From: JANMQK01 sp031370485
GTDB taxonomy: Bacteria > Acidobacteriota > Polarisedimenticolia > Gp22-AA2
Assembly: GCA_031370485.1 (NCBI GenBank)
Contig: JANMQK010000168.1
Location: 1-17,763 of the forward strand
Direction of reading: 5' to 3'
Length of the DNA: 17,763 bases
Shown here: positions 1 to 7,224 of the stretch, one piece after another
Numbering within the stretch: position 1 is the stretch's first letter
Layout of the letters: each line of letters begins with the position of its first letter
Position numbers and translations under genes: made by a program
Notes under the pieces: generated by a model
The model's database searches: none
What the model was told of the DNA's origin: nothing
The model's input: the letters and a program-made list of their open reading frames with translations, nothing else

Positions 1-733
1 GATCGATCCGGGAGATGGCGAAATAGTACAGGCTGTAGGCGACGATCGTCGCCAGAAGGACCACCGCGGCGAGACAGCCAAGCGCCACGTTCGAGACCCC
101 GCTCCAGTCCGTCCGCACGGCGGGCCCGAACCCGGCGATCACCTGGGCCGGGCTGCCGGGGACGACCGCCAGCGACGTCGTCCGCAACGGGCCCAGGTCG
201 CGCCGCACCGGCTTGCCGGCCACGGTGTACCCGGCGAACGCGAGCCCCGCGCAGAGCGTCAGCAAGTCCCCCTTGAGGTACCCGGCGTGAAAATCGATCC
301 CCTTCTCGAGCGCGACCAGGGTGACTCCCGAGAGCGCGATCAGGATCCCCGCCGCCTTCGGCAGGGTGAGTGTCTCCTGCCCGAAGAGAACCGAGAGCAG
401 GAGAACGTGGACGGGCAGCATCGCGATCAGGATCCCCGAGTGGGCCGCGCTGGTGCGGCTGAGCCCCTCGATGAACAGGATCTGGTTGAGGGCGATCCCC
501 ATCAGGCCCAGCGGCGCCGCGCGGCGGAGCCCGCTCCACGAGAGGCCGGCGAACCCCTGGCGCGCCAGGAGGAGCAGGGTGAAGAACAGGCCCGCCGCGG
601 CGGCGCGCACGCAGGCGACCGCGAGGGGGTCGATCTCCACGAGGACCCGCTTGGCGATCGAGTAGTTCGCCCCCCAGAGGAGCGTCGCGGTCAGGACCGC
701 GACGTAGGCCGGCCGGGCGCGGTCGGAGCTCAC
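1..733 (-). CDS. DMT superfamily EamA-family transporter, 3' end outside window
   Basis: This is an inner-membrane drug/metabolite transporter of the EamA family. Reading the minus strand from GTG at 733 gives 244 codons with no stop before the window edge. The start reads SSDRARPAYVAVLTATLLWG, then ANYSIAKRVL, the usual EamA opening helix with its WG-x-N motif. Several further hydrophobic helices follow, with GIALNQILFIEGL and TSAAHSGILIAMLPV as typical loop and helix patterns. Family members are near 290-300 residues, so roughly the last 50 residues are missing. The GTG overlaps the TGA of the redoxin-cytochrome gene (GTGA, 730-733), so translation is probably coupled and both share the promoter near 2740. 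Substrate cannot be told from sequence. The gene is easy to miss because it has no stop codon in the window. Confidence 0.88.
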   Translation of the reverse strand, partial: MSSDRARPAYVAVLTATLLWGANYSIAKRVLVEIDPLAVACVRAAAAGLFFTLLLLARQGFAGLSWSGLRRAAPLGLMGIALNQILFIEGLSRTSAAHSGILIAMLPVHVLLLSVLFGQETLTLPKAAGILIALSGVTLVALEKGIDFHAGYLKGDLLTLCAGLAFAGYTVAGKPVRRDLGPLRTTSLAVVPGSPAQVIAGFGPAVRTDWSGVSNVALGCLAAVVLLATIVAYSLYYFAISRID

Positions 734-2664
734 TCGGGGCGGGCGCGGTGCGAAACGAGCGGAAGGGCCGCCTCGATCTTGAAGTGCGGGTCGTTCGCCT
801 GATCGTGGCAGGTGGCGCAGACCCCCTGGATGACGCAGAAGGAGCACTGGTCGGTGATCCCGTAGATGGTCGCCTTTTTCAGCTCGGGACGCGACGTGAC
901 GTGGTCCGCGCCGGGGCCGTGGCAGACCTCGCACTGCACGTTGATCATCGAGCCGGTCGCGTCCTTGTCCCCGTAACCGCCCGGATGCCCGGACCCCGTC
1001 GTGTGGCAGGCAACGCACCGGTCGTCGGCGTTGCGGCTCATCTGGATGAGACGCGCGAAGGTGGCGGCGTGAGGCGTGCGGCTCCAGTCGTCGTATTCCC
1101 TGCGATGGCAGTCGCGGCACGCGTCGGCCCCGACGTATGCCACGCCCGACTTGAACCTCTCCAGCCGGCGCTTGTTGATGCGGTCAAGCCGCTCGCGCTG
1201 CAGGCCGCTGTAGCGGAAGAGCTTGTCCAGGTCGGCGTGATCCTGGTGGGCCACCAGGGCGAGGGCCTCATCGAGCTTGAAGTTCAGGACGAACTTGCCG
1301 TTGTGGCACGTGGCGCAGACGCCCTCGAGGGGCGCCCCGTCGGGGCGGGTTCCCCCGGTGTGCCCTCCTCCCGGCCCGTGGCAGACCTCGCACTGCACGT
1401 TCACCATCTGGGGCGACGCCTCGGGATCGGTGAACCCTCCCGGCCGTCCCTGCGCCGTGACGTGGCAGGGGACGCACTGCGGGTCGCGCCACTTGTCGTC
1501 CTTCGCCAGGCTGTCCCAGGCGATGCTGTGCGGCGTCAGGAGCCAGTCGCGGTACTCGGCGGCGTGACAGGCGGCGCACATGGCGTCACCGACGTAGCGA
1601 CCCTTCGGCAGGGAGGCGGCGACGGCGGCCGGGGTCTCTCCGCCCAGCACGAGCCTGAGCTGCAGGCGGGTCAGGGCGTCACGGTCGGGCCGGTCGCCGT
1701 GCTCGCGGTAGCGGATGAAGCCGTTCCTGTCGATGATGAAGGTATCGGGGGTGCCGGTCGAGTCGTACTGCCGGAAGATGGCGCGCCCGGTATCGACGAT
1801 CACGGGGAAATCGATCCCCATCTCGCGGAGGTAGCGGCGCATGCCGCCGTCGACGTCCCGGGACGCCACGCCGATGGCCACGACCCCGCGCGGCCGCAAC
1901 TCCTTGAGGACCGGCGCCAGCCGTGGCAGGTCCCGCTTGCAATGGGGGCACTCCTGGTCGAAAAAGGTGAGGACGACGATCTTGCCCCTCATCCTGCCAA
2001 GGTCGACCGGGCGGCCGTCGAGGTCGCGCGCCGAGAACACCGGGGCTCTCGGGTCCCTGGTCCAGGTCAGGTCAAGCGTCGTGTCGGCCGGCCCCGCGGC
2101 GGGGAGGGAAAGGAGGGCCGCCTTGGCCGCCTCGAGCCGCGGCCGCAGCTGTCCTCCGACGAACCGGTCCAGGCGGAAGCGCACGATGTGTTTCGAATCG
2201 AGAAGGATAATCGTCGGGACTTCGCCCACGCCGAATTTCCCGGCAACCTCACCGGGATCGCGCAGGATCGCCATGGGGACCTTGAGACCGCTGACGAAGC
2301 GCTGCAGCTCTTCCGGGGAGCCCCGTCCCAGTCCCAGGAAGACGGTGGGCGTGTAGGTGGGATCGGCCCGGAGCCGGCCTATCTCTTCGACGATCTCGCG
2401 CGCGAAGGGCGCATTCGGCCGGAAGAACAGGAGAGCGACCGGCTTGTTTTTCAGGCTCATCAACGAGAGCCAGGCGCCGCCGGGGTTCTCGGCGGCGAAC
2501 TCCGGGGCCAGCTGCCCGACCGTGGGGTGGGACGCCCCCTCCAGCGGCCCGATCGCGTCCCGCTCCGTCCCGCCGCCTCCGCAAGCGACGATCCCCAGCA
2601 CGCCGAGGCAGGCGGCGATGCACGCGATCGGTCTCAGCCTGACGGGGGACACTCTTGGCATCAT
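730..2664 (-). CDS. Lipoprotein with two thioredoxin-like domains and eight CXXCH haem motifs
   Basis: This is an exported redox protein of 644 residues. A lipoprotein signal ends in GIVAC (Cys28). A first thioredoxin/AhpC-TSA-like domain (about 47-185) keeps the cis-Pro loop (GEVP, P150), but its active site reads RPNAPF with no cysteines. A second domain (about 205-345) has CPHC (239-242) and a GTPDTFIID cis-Pro loop, as in TlpA/ResA-type reductases. The C-terminal part carries eight CXXCH motifs starting at residues 363, 397, 425, 450, 516, 550, 578 and 616. They form two tandem tetrahaem units, each ending CEVCHGPG then GVCATCH, as in cytochrome c554-like proteins. C607-x2-C610 is an extra Cys pair without haem histidine. 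The frame is open up to GTG 2703, but that lies at the predicted transcription start; tandem ATGs at 2664/2661 sit 12-15 nt after GGAGAAG (2677-2683). Electron partner and substrate are unknown. Confidence 0.9.
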   Translation of the reverse strand: MMPRVSPVRLRPIACIAACLGVLGIVACGGGGTERDAIGPLEGASHPTVGQLAPEFAAENPGGAWLSLMSLKNKPVALLFFRPNAPFAREIVEEIGRLRADPTYTPTVFLGLGRGSPEELQRFVSGLKVPMAILRDPGEVAGKFGVGEVPTIILLDSKHIVRFRLDRFVGGQLRPRLEAAKAALLSLPAAGPADTTLDLTWTRDPRAPVFSARDLDGRPVDLGRMRGKIVVLTFFDQECPHCKRDLPRLAPVLKELRPRGVVAIGVASRDVDGGMRRYLREMGIDFPVIVDTGRAIFRQYDSTGTPDTFIIDRNGFIRYREHGDRPDRDALTRLQLRLVLGGETPAAVAASLPKGRYVGDAMCAACHAAEYRDWLLTPHSIAWDSLAKDDKWRDPQCVPCHVTAQGRPGGFTDPEASPQMVNVQCEVCHGPGGGHTGGTRPDGAPLEGVCATCHNGKFVLNFKLDEALALVAHQDHADLDKLFRYSGLQRERLDRINKRRLERFKSGVAYVGADACRDCHRREYDDWSRTPHAATFARLIQMSRNADDRCVACHTTGSGHPGGYGDKDATGSMINVQCEVCHGPGADHVTSRPELKKATIYGITDQCSFCVIQGVCATCHDQANDPHFKIEAALPLVSHRARPE

Positions 2665-2713
2665 GAAAGACCGGCGCTTCTCCAGCGGCTCCTGCTGCGG
2701 CACAAGGGCGGAA

Positions 2714-2743
2714 AGTATAGGCAGGGCGCGCGCCCCGGGTCAA
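2714..2743 (-). promoter_or_regulatory. Sigma70-like promoter for the redoxin-cytochrome/EamA operon
   Basis: On the minus strand TTGACC (2738-2743) and TATACT (2714-2719) are separated by 18 bp, each matching the consensus at five of six positions. Transcription should start near 2707. This argues against the GTG at 2703 as start codon and for the ATG at 2664 or 2661. Confidence 0.6.
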
Positions 2744-2828
2744 ATGATCGGCGCGGCGGAGGGATGGTAGACTGCCAGGCGACGTTCCCGGAACCGTCGC
2801 GGCCAAAGCGCCGACAGGAGGTCCGACC

Positions 2829-3134
2829 ATGGCCGATTTCGTGAAGGTCGCCACACTCTCCGAAGTGCCGGAGGGCAGCGCCAAGTCCGTCGACGTGGGG
2901 GGTACGCCGGTGGCCCTCTACAACGTCGGCGGCTCCATCCACGCAACTTCGAACACCTGCCCCCACAAGGGCGGGCCACTGGGCGAAGGAAGCCTCGAGG
3001 GAGCGGTCGTCACCTGCCCGTGGCACGCGTTCCAGTACGACGTGACCACGGGGGCCTGCAGGACGAACCCGGCCCTGAGCCTCGCATGCTATCCCGTGAC
3101 GGTGCGGGGCCAGGACATCCTGGTGCAGGCCTGA
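2829..3134 (+). CDS. Rieske-type [2Fe-2S] ferredoxin (NirD/BphF-like)
   Basis: This small soluble Rieske ferredoxin has 101 residues. It carries both cluster-binding boxes: C-P-H-K-G-G-P-L (about residues 44-51) and C-P-W-H-A-F-Q-Y (about 63-70), giving two Cys and two His ligands. Length and spacing fit stand-alone Rieske proteins such as the ferredoxins of aromatic dioxygenases or NirD-like subunits. There is no signal peptide, so it should be cytoplasmic. A strong SD, AGGAGGT (2816-2822), lies 6 nt before the ATG. No oxygenase or nitrite reductase gene is next to it, so its partner is unknown. It is divergent from the redoxin-cytochrome operon across a gap of about 160 bp. The family call is firm; the physiological role is open. 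Confidence 0.93.
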   Translation: MADFVKVATLSEVPEGSAKSVDVGGTPVALYNVGGSIHATSNTCPHKGGPLGEGSLEGAVVTCPWHAFQYDVTTGACRTNPALSLACYPVTVRGQDILVQA

Positions 3135-3145
3135 AGGACGCCGGG

Positions 3146-3176
3146 ACCCGGCCGTCCCCGGCGCCGGGCGCCGGGT
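3146..3176 (+). terminator. Possible GC-rich hairpin after the Rieske gene, no U tract
   Basis: ACCCGGC (3146-3152) can pair with GCCGGGT (3170-3176), with a perfect palindrome CCCGGCGCCGGG inside the loop. No run of T follows, so this is at best a weak or Rho-aided terminator. It overlaps the predicted -35 of the next gene by one base. Confidence 0.25.
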
Positions 3177-3204
3177 GGAAAGCGGGGGCGGCATCCTCTA
3201 GAAT
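3176..3204 (+). promoter_or_regulatory. Possible promoter of the exported hypothetical protein
   Basis: TGGAAA (3176-3181) and TAGAAT (3199-3204) are spaced by 17 bp; they match consensus at four and five of six positions. Transcription would begin near 3211, leaving a leader of about 33 nt to the ATG at 3244. Confidence 0.35.
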
Positions 3205-3243
3205 ACGAGCTTCGAAAAGCGACACGAGGTGAAGCTGAGCGTC

Positions 3244-3819
3244 ATGTCCCACAGACCCCCCCCCATCCGATTCGTGAGCACGGTGTTTCTCCTCTCCGGA
3301 GGCTTGGCCCTGGCCACGGCCCCGCCGGCGCTCGCGGAGCTCCTGATCAACCCGCAAGGCTGGAGGTTCCCCAACATCGTCACCTCCGCCAAGGAGGCTA
3401 TCCGGGTGTCCGATCGGACGCCGCTCATTCCCGGCAAGGAGACGATCACGAAGGGATACAGGAAGGCGGACGGCACCCGCTTCATGACCTACGAGATCGA
3501 GGGGAAGATCTTCGGGGTCGAGATCGACACCGACGGCAAGCCCCCTTTCGAATTCAGCATCATGGATACGGATGGCGACGGGAAGTTCGAGACCAAGATC
3601 ATCCACGGGCCGGAAAACACCGACCGCGCCTACGTTCCGCAGTGGGTGATCGATTACTACTACTCCGTCCATCCCAACTTGAAGAAGCCCTCGACCGAGG
3701 CGCGGCCCACATCCCCCAGCCTGACGACCGCGAATCAGCCCCCCGGAACGGCCGGTGATGCGGCACAGGGCAAGAAGGAGCCTCCGCCCCCGGAGGTCGC
3801 CGACCGCCCGAACCCCTGA
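3244..3819 (+). CDS. Exported protein of unknown function with an EF-hand-like loop
   Basis: I do not recognise this family. From ATG 3244 the product is 191 residues with a signal peptide ending PPALA (probable cut after residue 31). A compact middle part (about 33-150) contains one Asp-rich loop, D108-T-D-G-D-G-K-F-E116, which resembles a single calcium-binding EF-hand or dockerin-like loop. Then comes a Tyr-rich stretch, WVIDYYYSVHP (134-144), and a Pro/Thr/Lys-rich low-complexity tail that is probably disordered. An upstream GTG at 3229 is in frame, but GAGG at 3226-3229 sits too close to serve it and is better placed for the ATG. The gene ends two bases from the convergent stop of the FG-GAP lipoprotein. 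Periplasmic or surface location is inferred; no enzymatic motif is visible. Confidence 0.75.
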   Translation: MSHRPPPIRFVSTVFLLSGGLALATAPPALAELLINPQGWRFPNIVTSAKEAIRVSDRTPLIPGKETITKGYRKADGTRFMTYEIEGKIFGVEIDTDGKPPFEFSIMDTDGDGKFETKIIHGPENTDRAYVPQWVIDYYYSVHPNLKKPSTEARPTSPSLTTANQPPGTAGDAAQGKKEPPPPEVADRPNP

Positions 3820-3821
3820 GA

Positions 3822-5585
3822 TCAGCGGGCCGGGACCTCCGGCTGTCGGATGGTGTGGTAACGATTGGCGCTCAGCCCGGTGAGTGTCTGCGATGTGCCG
3901 CCCGGCCACCAGACCTGCACGCGGTCGATTTTTGCCGCCGGGCCGAGCCCGAAGAGCAGGCGCCGGTCGTTCGACGAGTTGTGCGAGCCGCCGGCGTGCA
4001 CCTCCGCCACCTGGCGAAGCGCCCCCGCCTGGACCGTTACGCGCGCGCCGATCGCCCCCCGGTTCCGCCGGGCCCCCTCGAGAAGAAAACCGACCCAGTG
4101 GCCGGCGTTGCCCCCGTCGTTGCGCAGGAGGCTGGGCGGCTCGTCGATGTTGCTGACGACAATGTCGATGTCCCCGTCGTTGTCGAGGTCGCCGAAGGCC
4201 GCGCCGCGCGCGCTGTGCTGCTCCTTGAACGCGGGCCCCGACTCGGCCCCGGCGTCCCGGAACCGCCCGTCCCCTTCGTTGTGGAAGATCTGGTTCGGCT
4301 GCTTCCAGGTGGTGCCGAGCTTGTAGCGATCGATGCCCGGGTAGACGTGGCCGTTCGCCTGGAAGATGTCCCGGCGCCCGTCGTTGTCGTAGTCGATGAA
4401 CCCGACCCCCCACCCCAGGGTCATCATGGTCGGCGGGCCGAACCCAGAGCTCATCGAGACGTCGAGGAAGAACAGATCCCCCTCGTTGTGGTAAAGGACC
4501 GAGTAGTCGTGCGAGAAGTTGGTGACGACCAGGTCGAAGCGCCCGTCGTTGTCGTAGTCCGCGGAGTCGACCCCCATGCCGGCCTGCGCCCGACCGTCCT
4601 CGCTGTAGGCGACGCCGGACATCGTCCCGACCTCCGCGAACCGGCCGCCTCCGTCGTTGCGGTAGAGAAAATGCTGGGTCGAGTCGTTGGCGACGTAAAG
4701 GTCGAGGTCCCCGTCAAGATCGAAATCGCTCCAGATCGCCCCGAGCCCGTAGCCGGTCGCCACGGTCGAAAGGCCGGCGCTGCGGGTGGCGTCCTTGAAC
4801 CTCCCGCCCCCCTCGTTGTGATACAGGCGCCCGAGCCCGGGCTTCAGCCCGCGCGGCCCGCACATCACCGGGAACCCGCGGTAGGTGCAGTTGGGGGCCG
4901 ACCCGGGCAGGGGAAGGGGAGGGGACGAGGCGTCGAAGTCGACGTAAGCGGAGATGTAGAGATCGATCCGGCCGTCGCCGTCGTAGTCGCCGAAGGCCGC
5001 CCCTGTCGTCCAGCCGCCGGTCACGAACCCCGCCGCCTTTGTGACGTCCTTGAACCGCCCCTGCCCGAGGTTGTGGTACAGGATGTTCCGCCCGAAGCCC
5101 GTCACCACCAGGTTGTCGAGCCCGTCGTCGTCGTAATCCCCGAACACGCACCCCTGGGCCCAGTAGCCGCGGGCCGCCACCCCGGCCTTCAGGGTGATGT
5201 CCTCGAACGTCCCGTCCCCCCGGTTGCGGTACAGCGCGGACGAGGCCGCTTGCTCGGGGGAGGGGCGCAGGGACGGCTGCCCGTTCGGCAGGAAGATATC
5301 TATAAAGCCGTCGTTGTCGACGTCGGCGAGGCAGATTCCGTTGCCGACCGTCTCGTTGATGGTCGACTTGTCCGGTGCACCGGTCCGGTTCGCCAGGGTG
5401 AGGCCGGAGGCGGCCGCCACGTTGACGAAGCTCACGCGGGCCCGCGGGACGGTCCCGGCGGGCGAGGCCGGGGACACGCAGGAGAGGAGTAGGAACGCGC
5501 CGGCTCCGCAGGAGGCGAGGACCGCGCGCGCCCCAGGGCCCCCCCGTCTACTCCATCGTCGCGACGCCGATCTGCTTGCGGTCAT
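3822..5585 (-). CDS. CRTAC1-like FG-GAP/VCBS repeat lipoprotein with ASPIC/UnbV domain
   Basis: This 587-residue exported protein probably forms a beta-propeller. An Arg-rich N-terminus and hydrophobic stretch end in LLLSC (Cys36), a possible lipobox. Residues about 70-490 hold at least seven Asp-rich FG-GAP/VCBS calcium loops, such as DVDNDGFIDIFLPN, DYDGDGRIDLYIS, DFDLDGDLDLYVAN and DLDNDGDIDIVVSN. The first loop after residue 150 is irregular (DYDDDGLDNLVV). The last 90 residues (GARVTVQAG, VWWPGG, near the C-terminus) match the ASPIC/UnbV domain found in CRTAC1 homologues. The ATG at 5585 follows GAAGAGG closely and overlaps the end of the TPR gene by 38 bp, so the two are co-translated. 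CRTAC1-like proteins commonly sit beside TPR proteins in Acidobacteriota and Planctomycetota. The biochemical role of the family is not established; cell-surface binding or adhesion is an inference. Confidence 0.92.
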   Translation of the reverse strand: MTASRSASRRWSRRGGPGARAVLASCGAGAFLLLSCVSPASPAGTVPRARVSFVNVAAASGLTLANRTGAPDKSTINETVGNGICLADVDNDGFIDIFLPNGQPSLRPSPEQAASSALYRNRGDGTFEDITLKAGVAARGYWAQGCVFGDYDDDGLDNLVVTGFGRNILYHNLGQGRFKDVTKAAGFVTGGWTTGAAFGDYDGDGRIDLYISAYVDFDASSPPLPLPGSAPNCTYRGFPVMCGPRGLKPGLGRLYHNEGGGRFKDATRSAGLSTVATGYGLGAIWSDFDLDGDLDLYVANDSTQHFLYRNDGGGRFAEVGTMSGVAYSEDGRAQAGMGVDSADYDNDGRFDLVVTNFSHDYSVLYHNEGDLFFLDVSMSSGFGPPTMMTLGWGVGFIDYDNDGRRDIFQANGHVYPGIDRYKLGTTWKQPNQIFHNEGDGRFRDAGAESGPAFKEQHSARGAAFGDLDNDGDIDIVVSNIDEPPSLLRNDGGNAGHWVGFLLEGARRNRGAIGARVTVQAGALRQVAEVHAGGSHNSSNDRRLLFGLGPAAKIDRVQVWWPGGTSQTLTGLSANRYHTIRQPEVPAR

Positions 5586-6825
5586 GCAGCCTCTTCATGA
5601 TTTCGGCATGGCGGTCGAATTCCGCCCGTGCCTCGGCGCGCCGGCCGGCCCGCAGGAGCGCCTGGCCGAGCGCGTAATGCGCCTTGGGGTTTCCGGGATC
5701 GAGCTCGAGCGACTTTCCGTAAAGAGCGATGGCCTCGTCGATTTCGCCGCGCGCCGAGAGGATCGAGGCGATGTAGAAGTAGGCGTAAGGGTCGGTCGGA
5801 GCCAGCCGGGAGGCCTCTTTAAACGCGGCCAGCGCCTCCTCGTCCTTTCCCTGCAGCTGGAGGACTTTTCCCAGGTTCGAGTGTGCCTCGGCCTGCTTGG
5901 GGTCGATCGCGATGGCGCTCTTGAAGGCGGCGACCGACGCGTCGTAGTCCAGCCGCTCCCGGGCCTGGCGACCGATCTCGACCTCGATCGACGCGTCCCG
6001 CACCCCCTTGTCGAGCGCTTCCTTCAGCACCTTCTTCGACTCGTCGGGATGGCCGTAGTTGAAAAGCGCCCGGGCGTGGTCGACCCTGAGGGACGTGTCG
6101 GCGGGGTCGAGCGCAAGCGCCCGCCCCTGCTCGGCCAGGCCGTCCTCCATGCGCATCTCCTTGAAGCGGGCTTCGCCGAGGTAACGGTGCGCGCGCGCCG
6201 ACTTCGGGTCGGCCGTCACGGCCCTGAGGAGACGGTCGGCCGCCTCGGGGATCTGGCCGGTCTGCAGATAGAAGATGCCGATCTCGGTCAGCGTGGTGGC
6301 GTCTTTCGGGTTGATGGCAAGCTCTTTCTCGAACTGGTTGACCGCCTGCTGCATCCGCCCGGCGCGCGCGTGCACGATCCCCATCGTCCGGTGGATACCG
6401 GCCCGGCCGGGATCCGCCGCCACCACCTTCCGAAGCTCGCCGAGCGCCTCGTCGTCGCGCCCCAGGGCGGAGAGTATCTCGCCGCGCAGGACGCGGGCGT
6501 CGGGGTTCGCCGGATCGATCTCGATGGCGGTGCCGACGGCGTTCAGCGCCTCCTGTTCCTTGCCGATCGCGTGCAGCGCGCCGGCCAGCTCGAGCCGCAG
6601 CGAGAAATCCCCGGGCGCGCCCTGCGACAGCTTCGCGAGGAGCGCGGCGGCCTCGGGGCCCTTGCCCGCGGCGCGCAGATCACGCGCCTGGCGGAGACCT
6701 CCTGGCAGATCGGATGGCCCGCAGGCGAGAAGTAACGACACCACGCCGCCCGCGAGGACCGGACCTGCGTGGATGGCGCGGACAATAGGAGAGCACGCGC
6801 GGGGCATACGTTGGAATCGTACCAT
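5548..6825 (-). CDS. TPR-repeat lipoprotein
   Basis: This is a 425-residue tetratricopeptide repeat protein. A hydrophobic N-terminus ends in LLLAC (Cys35), a lipobox, so it is probably anchored in the outer or inner membrane facing the periplasm. From about residue 43 to the end it is built of about ten 34-residue helical repeats. Typical signatures are AIEIDPANPDARVLRGEIL, EIGIFYLQTGQIPEAADRL and SLELDPGNPKAHYALGQAL. Such repeats bind protein partners; here the partner is probably the FG-GAP lipoprotein encoded in the overlapping downstream gene. The start is uncertain. TTG 6828, ATG 6825 and ATG 6807 are in frame, and none has a clear SD. The terminator of the cold-shock gene reaches into the 5' end, so this operon needs its own promoter, which I could not place with confidence. 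Confidence 0.9.
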   Translation of the reverse strand: MVRFQRMPRACSPIVRAIHAGPVLAGGVVSLLLACGPSDLPGGLRQARDLRAAGKGPEAAALLAKLSQGAPGDFSLRLELAGALHAIGKEQEALNAVGTAIEIDPANPDARVLRGEILSALGRDDEALGELRKVVAADPGRAGIHRTMGIVHARAGRMQQAVNQFEKELAINPKDATTLTEIGIFYLQTGQIPEAADRLLRAVTADPKSARAHRYLGEARFKEMRMEDGLAEQGRALALDPADTSLRVDHARALFNYGHPDESKKVLKEALDKGVRDASIEVEIGRQARERLDYDASVAAFKSAIAIDPKQAEAHSNLGKVLQLQGKDEEALAAFKEASRLAPTDPYAYFYIASILSARGEIDEAIALYGKSLELDPGNPKAHYALGQALLRAGRRAEARAEFDRHAEIMKRLHDRKQIGVATME

Positions 6826-6854
6826 CAAACGAAAACGCCCGGGCGTGGCCCGGG
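6826..6854 (-). terminator. Intrinsic terminator of the cold-shock gene
   Basis: On the minus strand CCCGGGC (6854-6848), loop CAC, GCCCGGG (6844-6838) form a perfect 7-bp all-GC stem, followed by CGTTTTCGTTT. It lies 33 bp after the cold-shock stop codon and runs into the first codons of the TPR gene. Confidence 0.75.
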
Positions 6855-6887
6855 GGTCGGTGATCAGCGTGTCGCGGGCGTTCTGGT

Positions 6888-7046
6888 TCAGACCTTCGAG
6901 ACGTTCGCGGCCTGCAGCCCCTTCGCCCCCTGAGTGACTTCGAAGCTGACCGGCTGCCCTTCATCGAGTGTCTTGTATCCGTCCCCCTGCTGGATGAACC
7001 CGCACCCCTTGGTGTTGTTGAACCACTTCACTTTTCCTGTGGGCAC
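6888..7046 (-). CDS. Cold-shock domain protein (CspA family) with internal deletion of RNP2
   Basis: A 52-residue CspA-family protein starts at GTG 7046. SD AAAGGAGG (7058-7065) lies 11 nt upstream. The N-terminus PTGKVKWFNNTKG and the C-terminus KTLDEGQPVSFEVTQGAKG then LQAANVSKV match cold-shock proteins closely. The middle does not: GFI is followed by QQ and then GDGYKTL, whereas the family has about 17 residues there, including RNP2 (VFVHF). About 15 codons are missing in frame, at the junction 6986/6987. RNP1, normally KGFGFI, reads K13-G-C-G-F-I18. Family members are 65-70 residues, so this one lacks a strand of the OB fold and one nucleic-acid-binding motif. It may be a decaying gene, a divergent protein, or an assembly deletion. 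Promoter, leader, SD and terminator are all intact. The frame is too short for a usual ORF cutoff. Confidence 0.85.
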   Translation of the reverse strand: MPTGKVKWFNNTKGCGFIQQGDGYKTLDEGQPVSFEVTQGAKGLQAANVSKV

Positions 7047-7081
7047 TGTCTTCTACCCCTCCTTTCCGTTTCCGACCGGGC

Positions 7082-7114
7082 AAAAAAAACCCACAAAAGC
7101 GGGGGCCTTTGTGG
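7082..7114 (-). terminator. Hairpin plus U8 in the leader of the cold-shock gene: attenuator or terminator
   Basis: On the minus strand CCACAAA (7114-7108) pairs with TTTGTGG (7097-7091), with inner GC pairs and a four-C loop. One G and then eight T follow (7089-7082). This is a textbook intrinsic terminator. It lies between the promoter at 7177-7205 and the cold-shock SD at 7058-7065, so it could attenuate that gene, end transcription from the upstream HAMP gene (stop at 7225), or both. Confidence 0.7.
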
Positions 7115-7176
7115 ATGATTGCTCAGTCGATCGATAGCCAGTTCCCGAGTGAAAACGCGTCGTCAATCGAGGCGGA

Positions 7177-7205
7177 ATCGTATGCCGGGCCCCCAGGGTT
7201 GTCAA
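7177..7205 (-). promoter_or_regulatory. Promoter of the cold-shock gene
   Basis: On the minus strand a perfect -35 TTGACA (7200-7205) is followed after 17 bp by TACGAT (7177-7182). Transcription would start near 7170, giving a leader of about 123 nt, long as in many cspA-type genes. Confidence 0.6.
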
Positions 7206-7224
7206 CCGGATTTTTGGGGGGGCG

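Noticed and set aside
834..845. CSFC (C607-C610) as a ninth haem site
   Set aside because: No histidine follows the second cysteine, so it does not meet CXXCH.
2701..2703. GTG start for the redoxin-cytochrome gene
   Set aside because: It lies about 4 nt after the predicted transcription start and has no SD; ATG 2664/2661 fits better.
2768..2773. TAGACT as -10 of the Rieske gene
   Set aside because: No usable -35 at 16-18 bp upstream, and such hexamers occur by chance; not strong enough to list.
748..2844. Long open plus-strand frame opposite the redoxin-cytochrome gene
   Set aside because: The minus strand has eight CXXCH motifs, CPHC and a lipobox; the plus frame has low-complexity Arg/Val/Asp composition only.
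3010..4413. Minus-strand frame covering the Rieske, hypothetical and part of the FG-GAP genes
   Set aside because: It crosses three well-supported genes in other frames and shows no domain.
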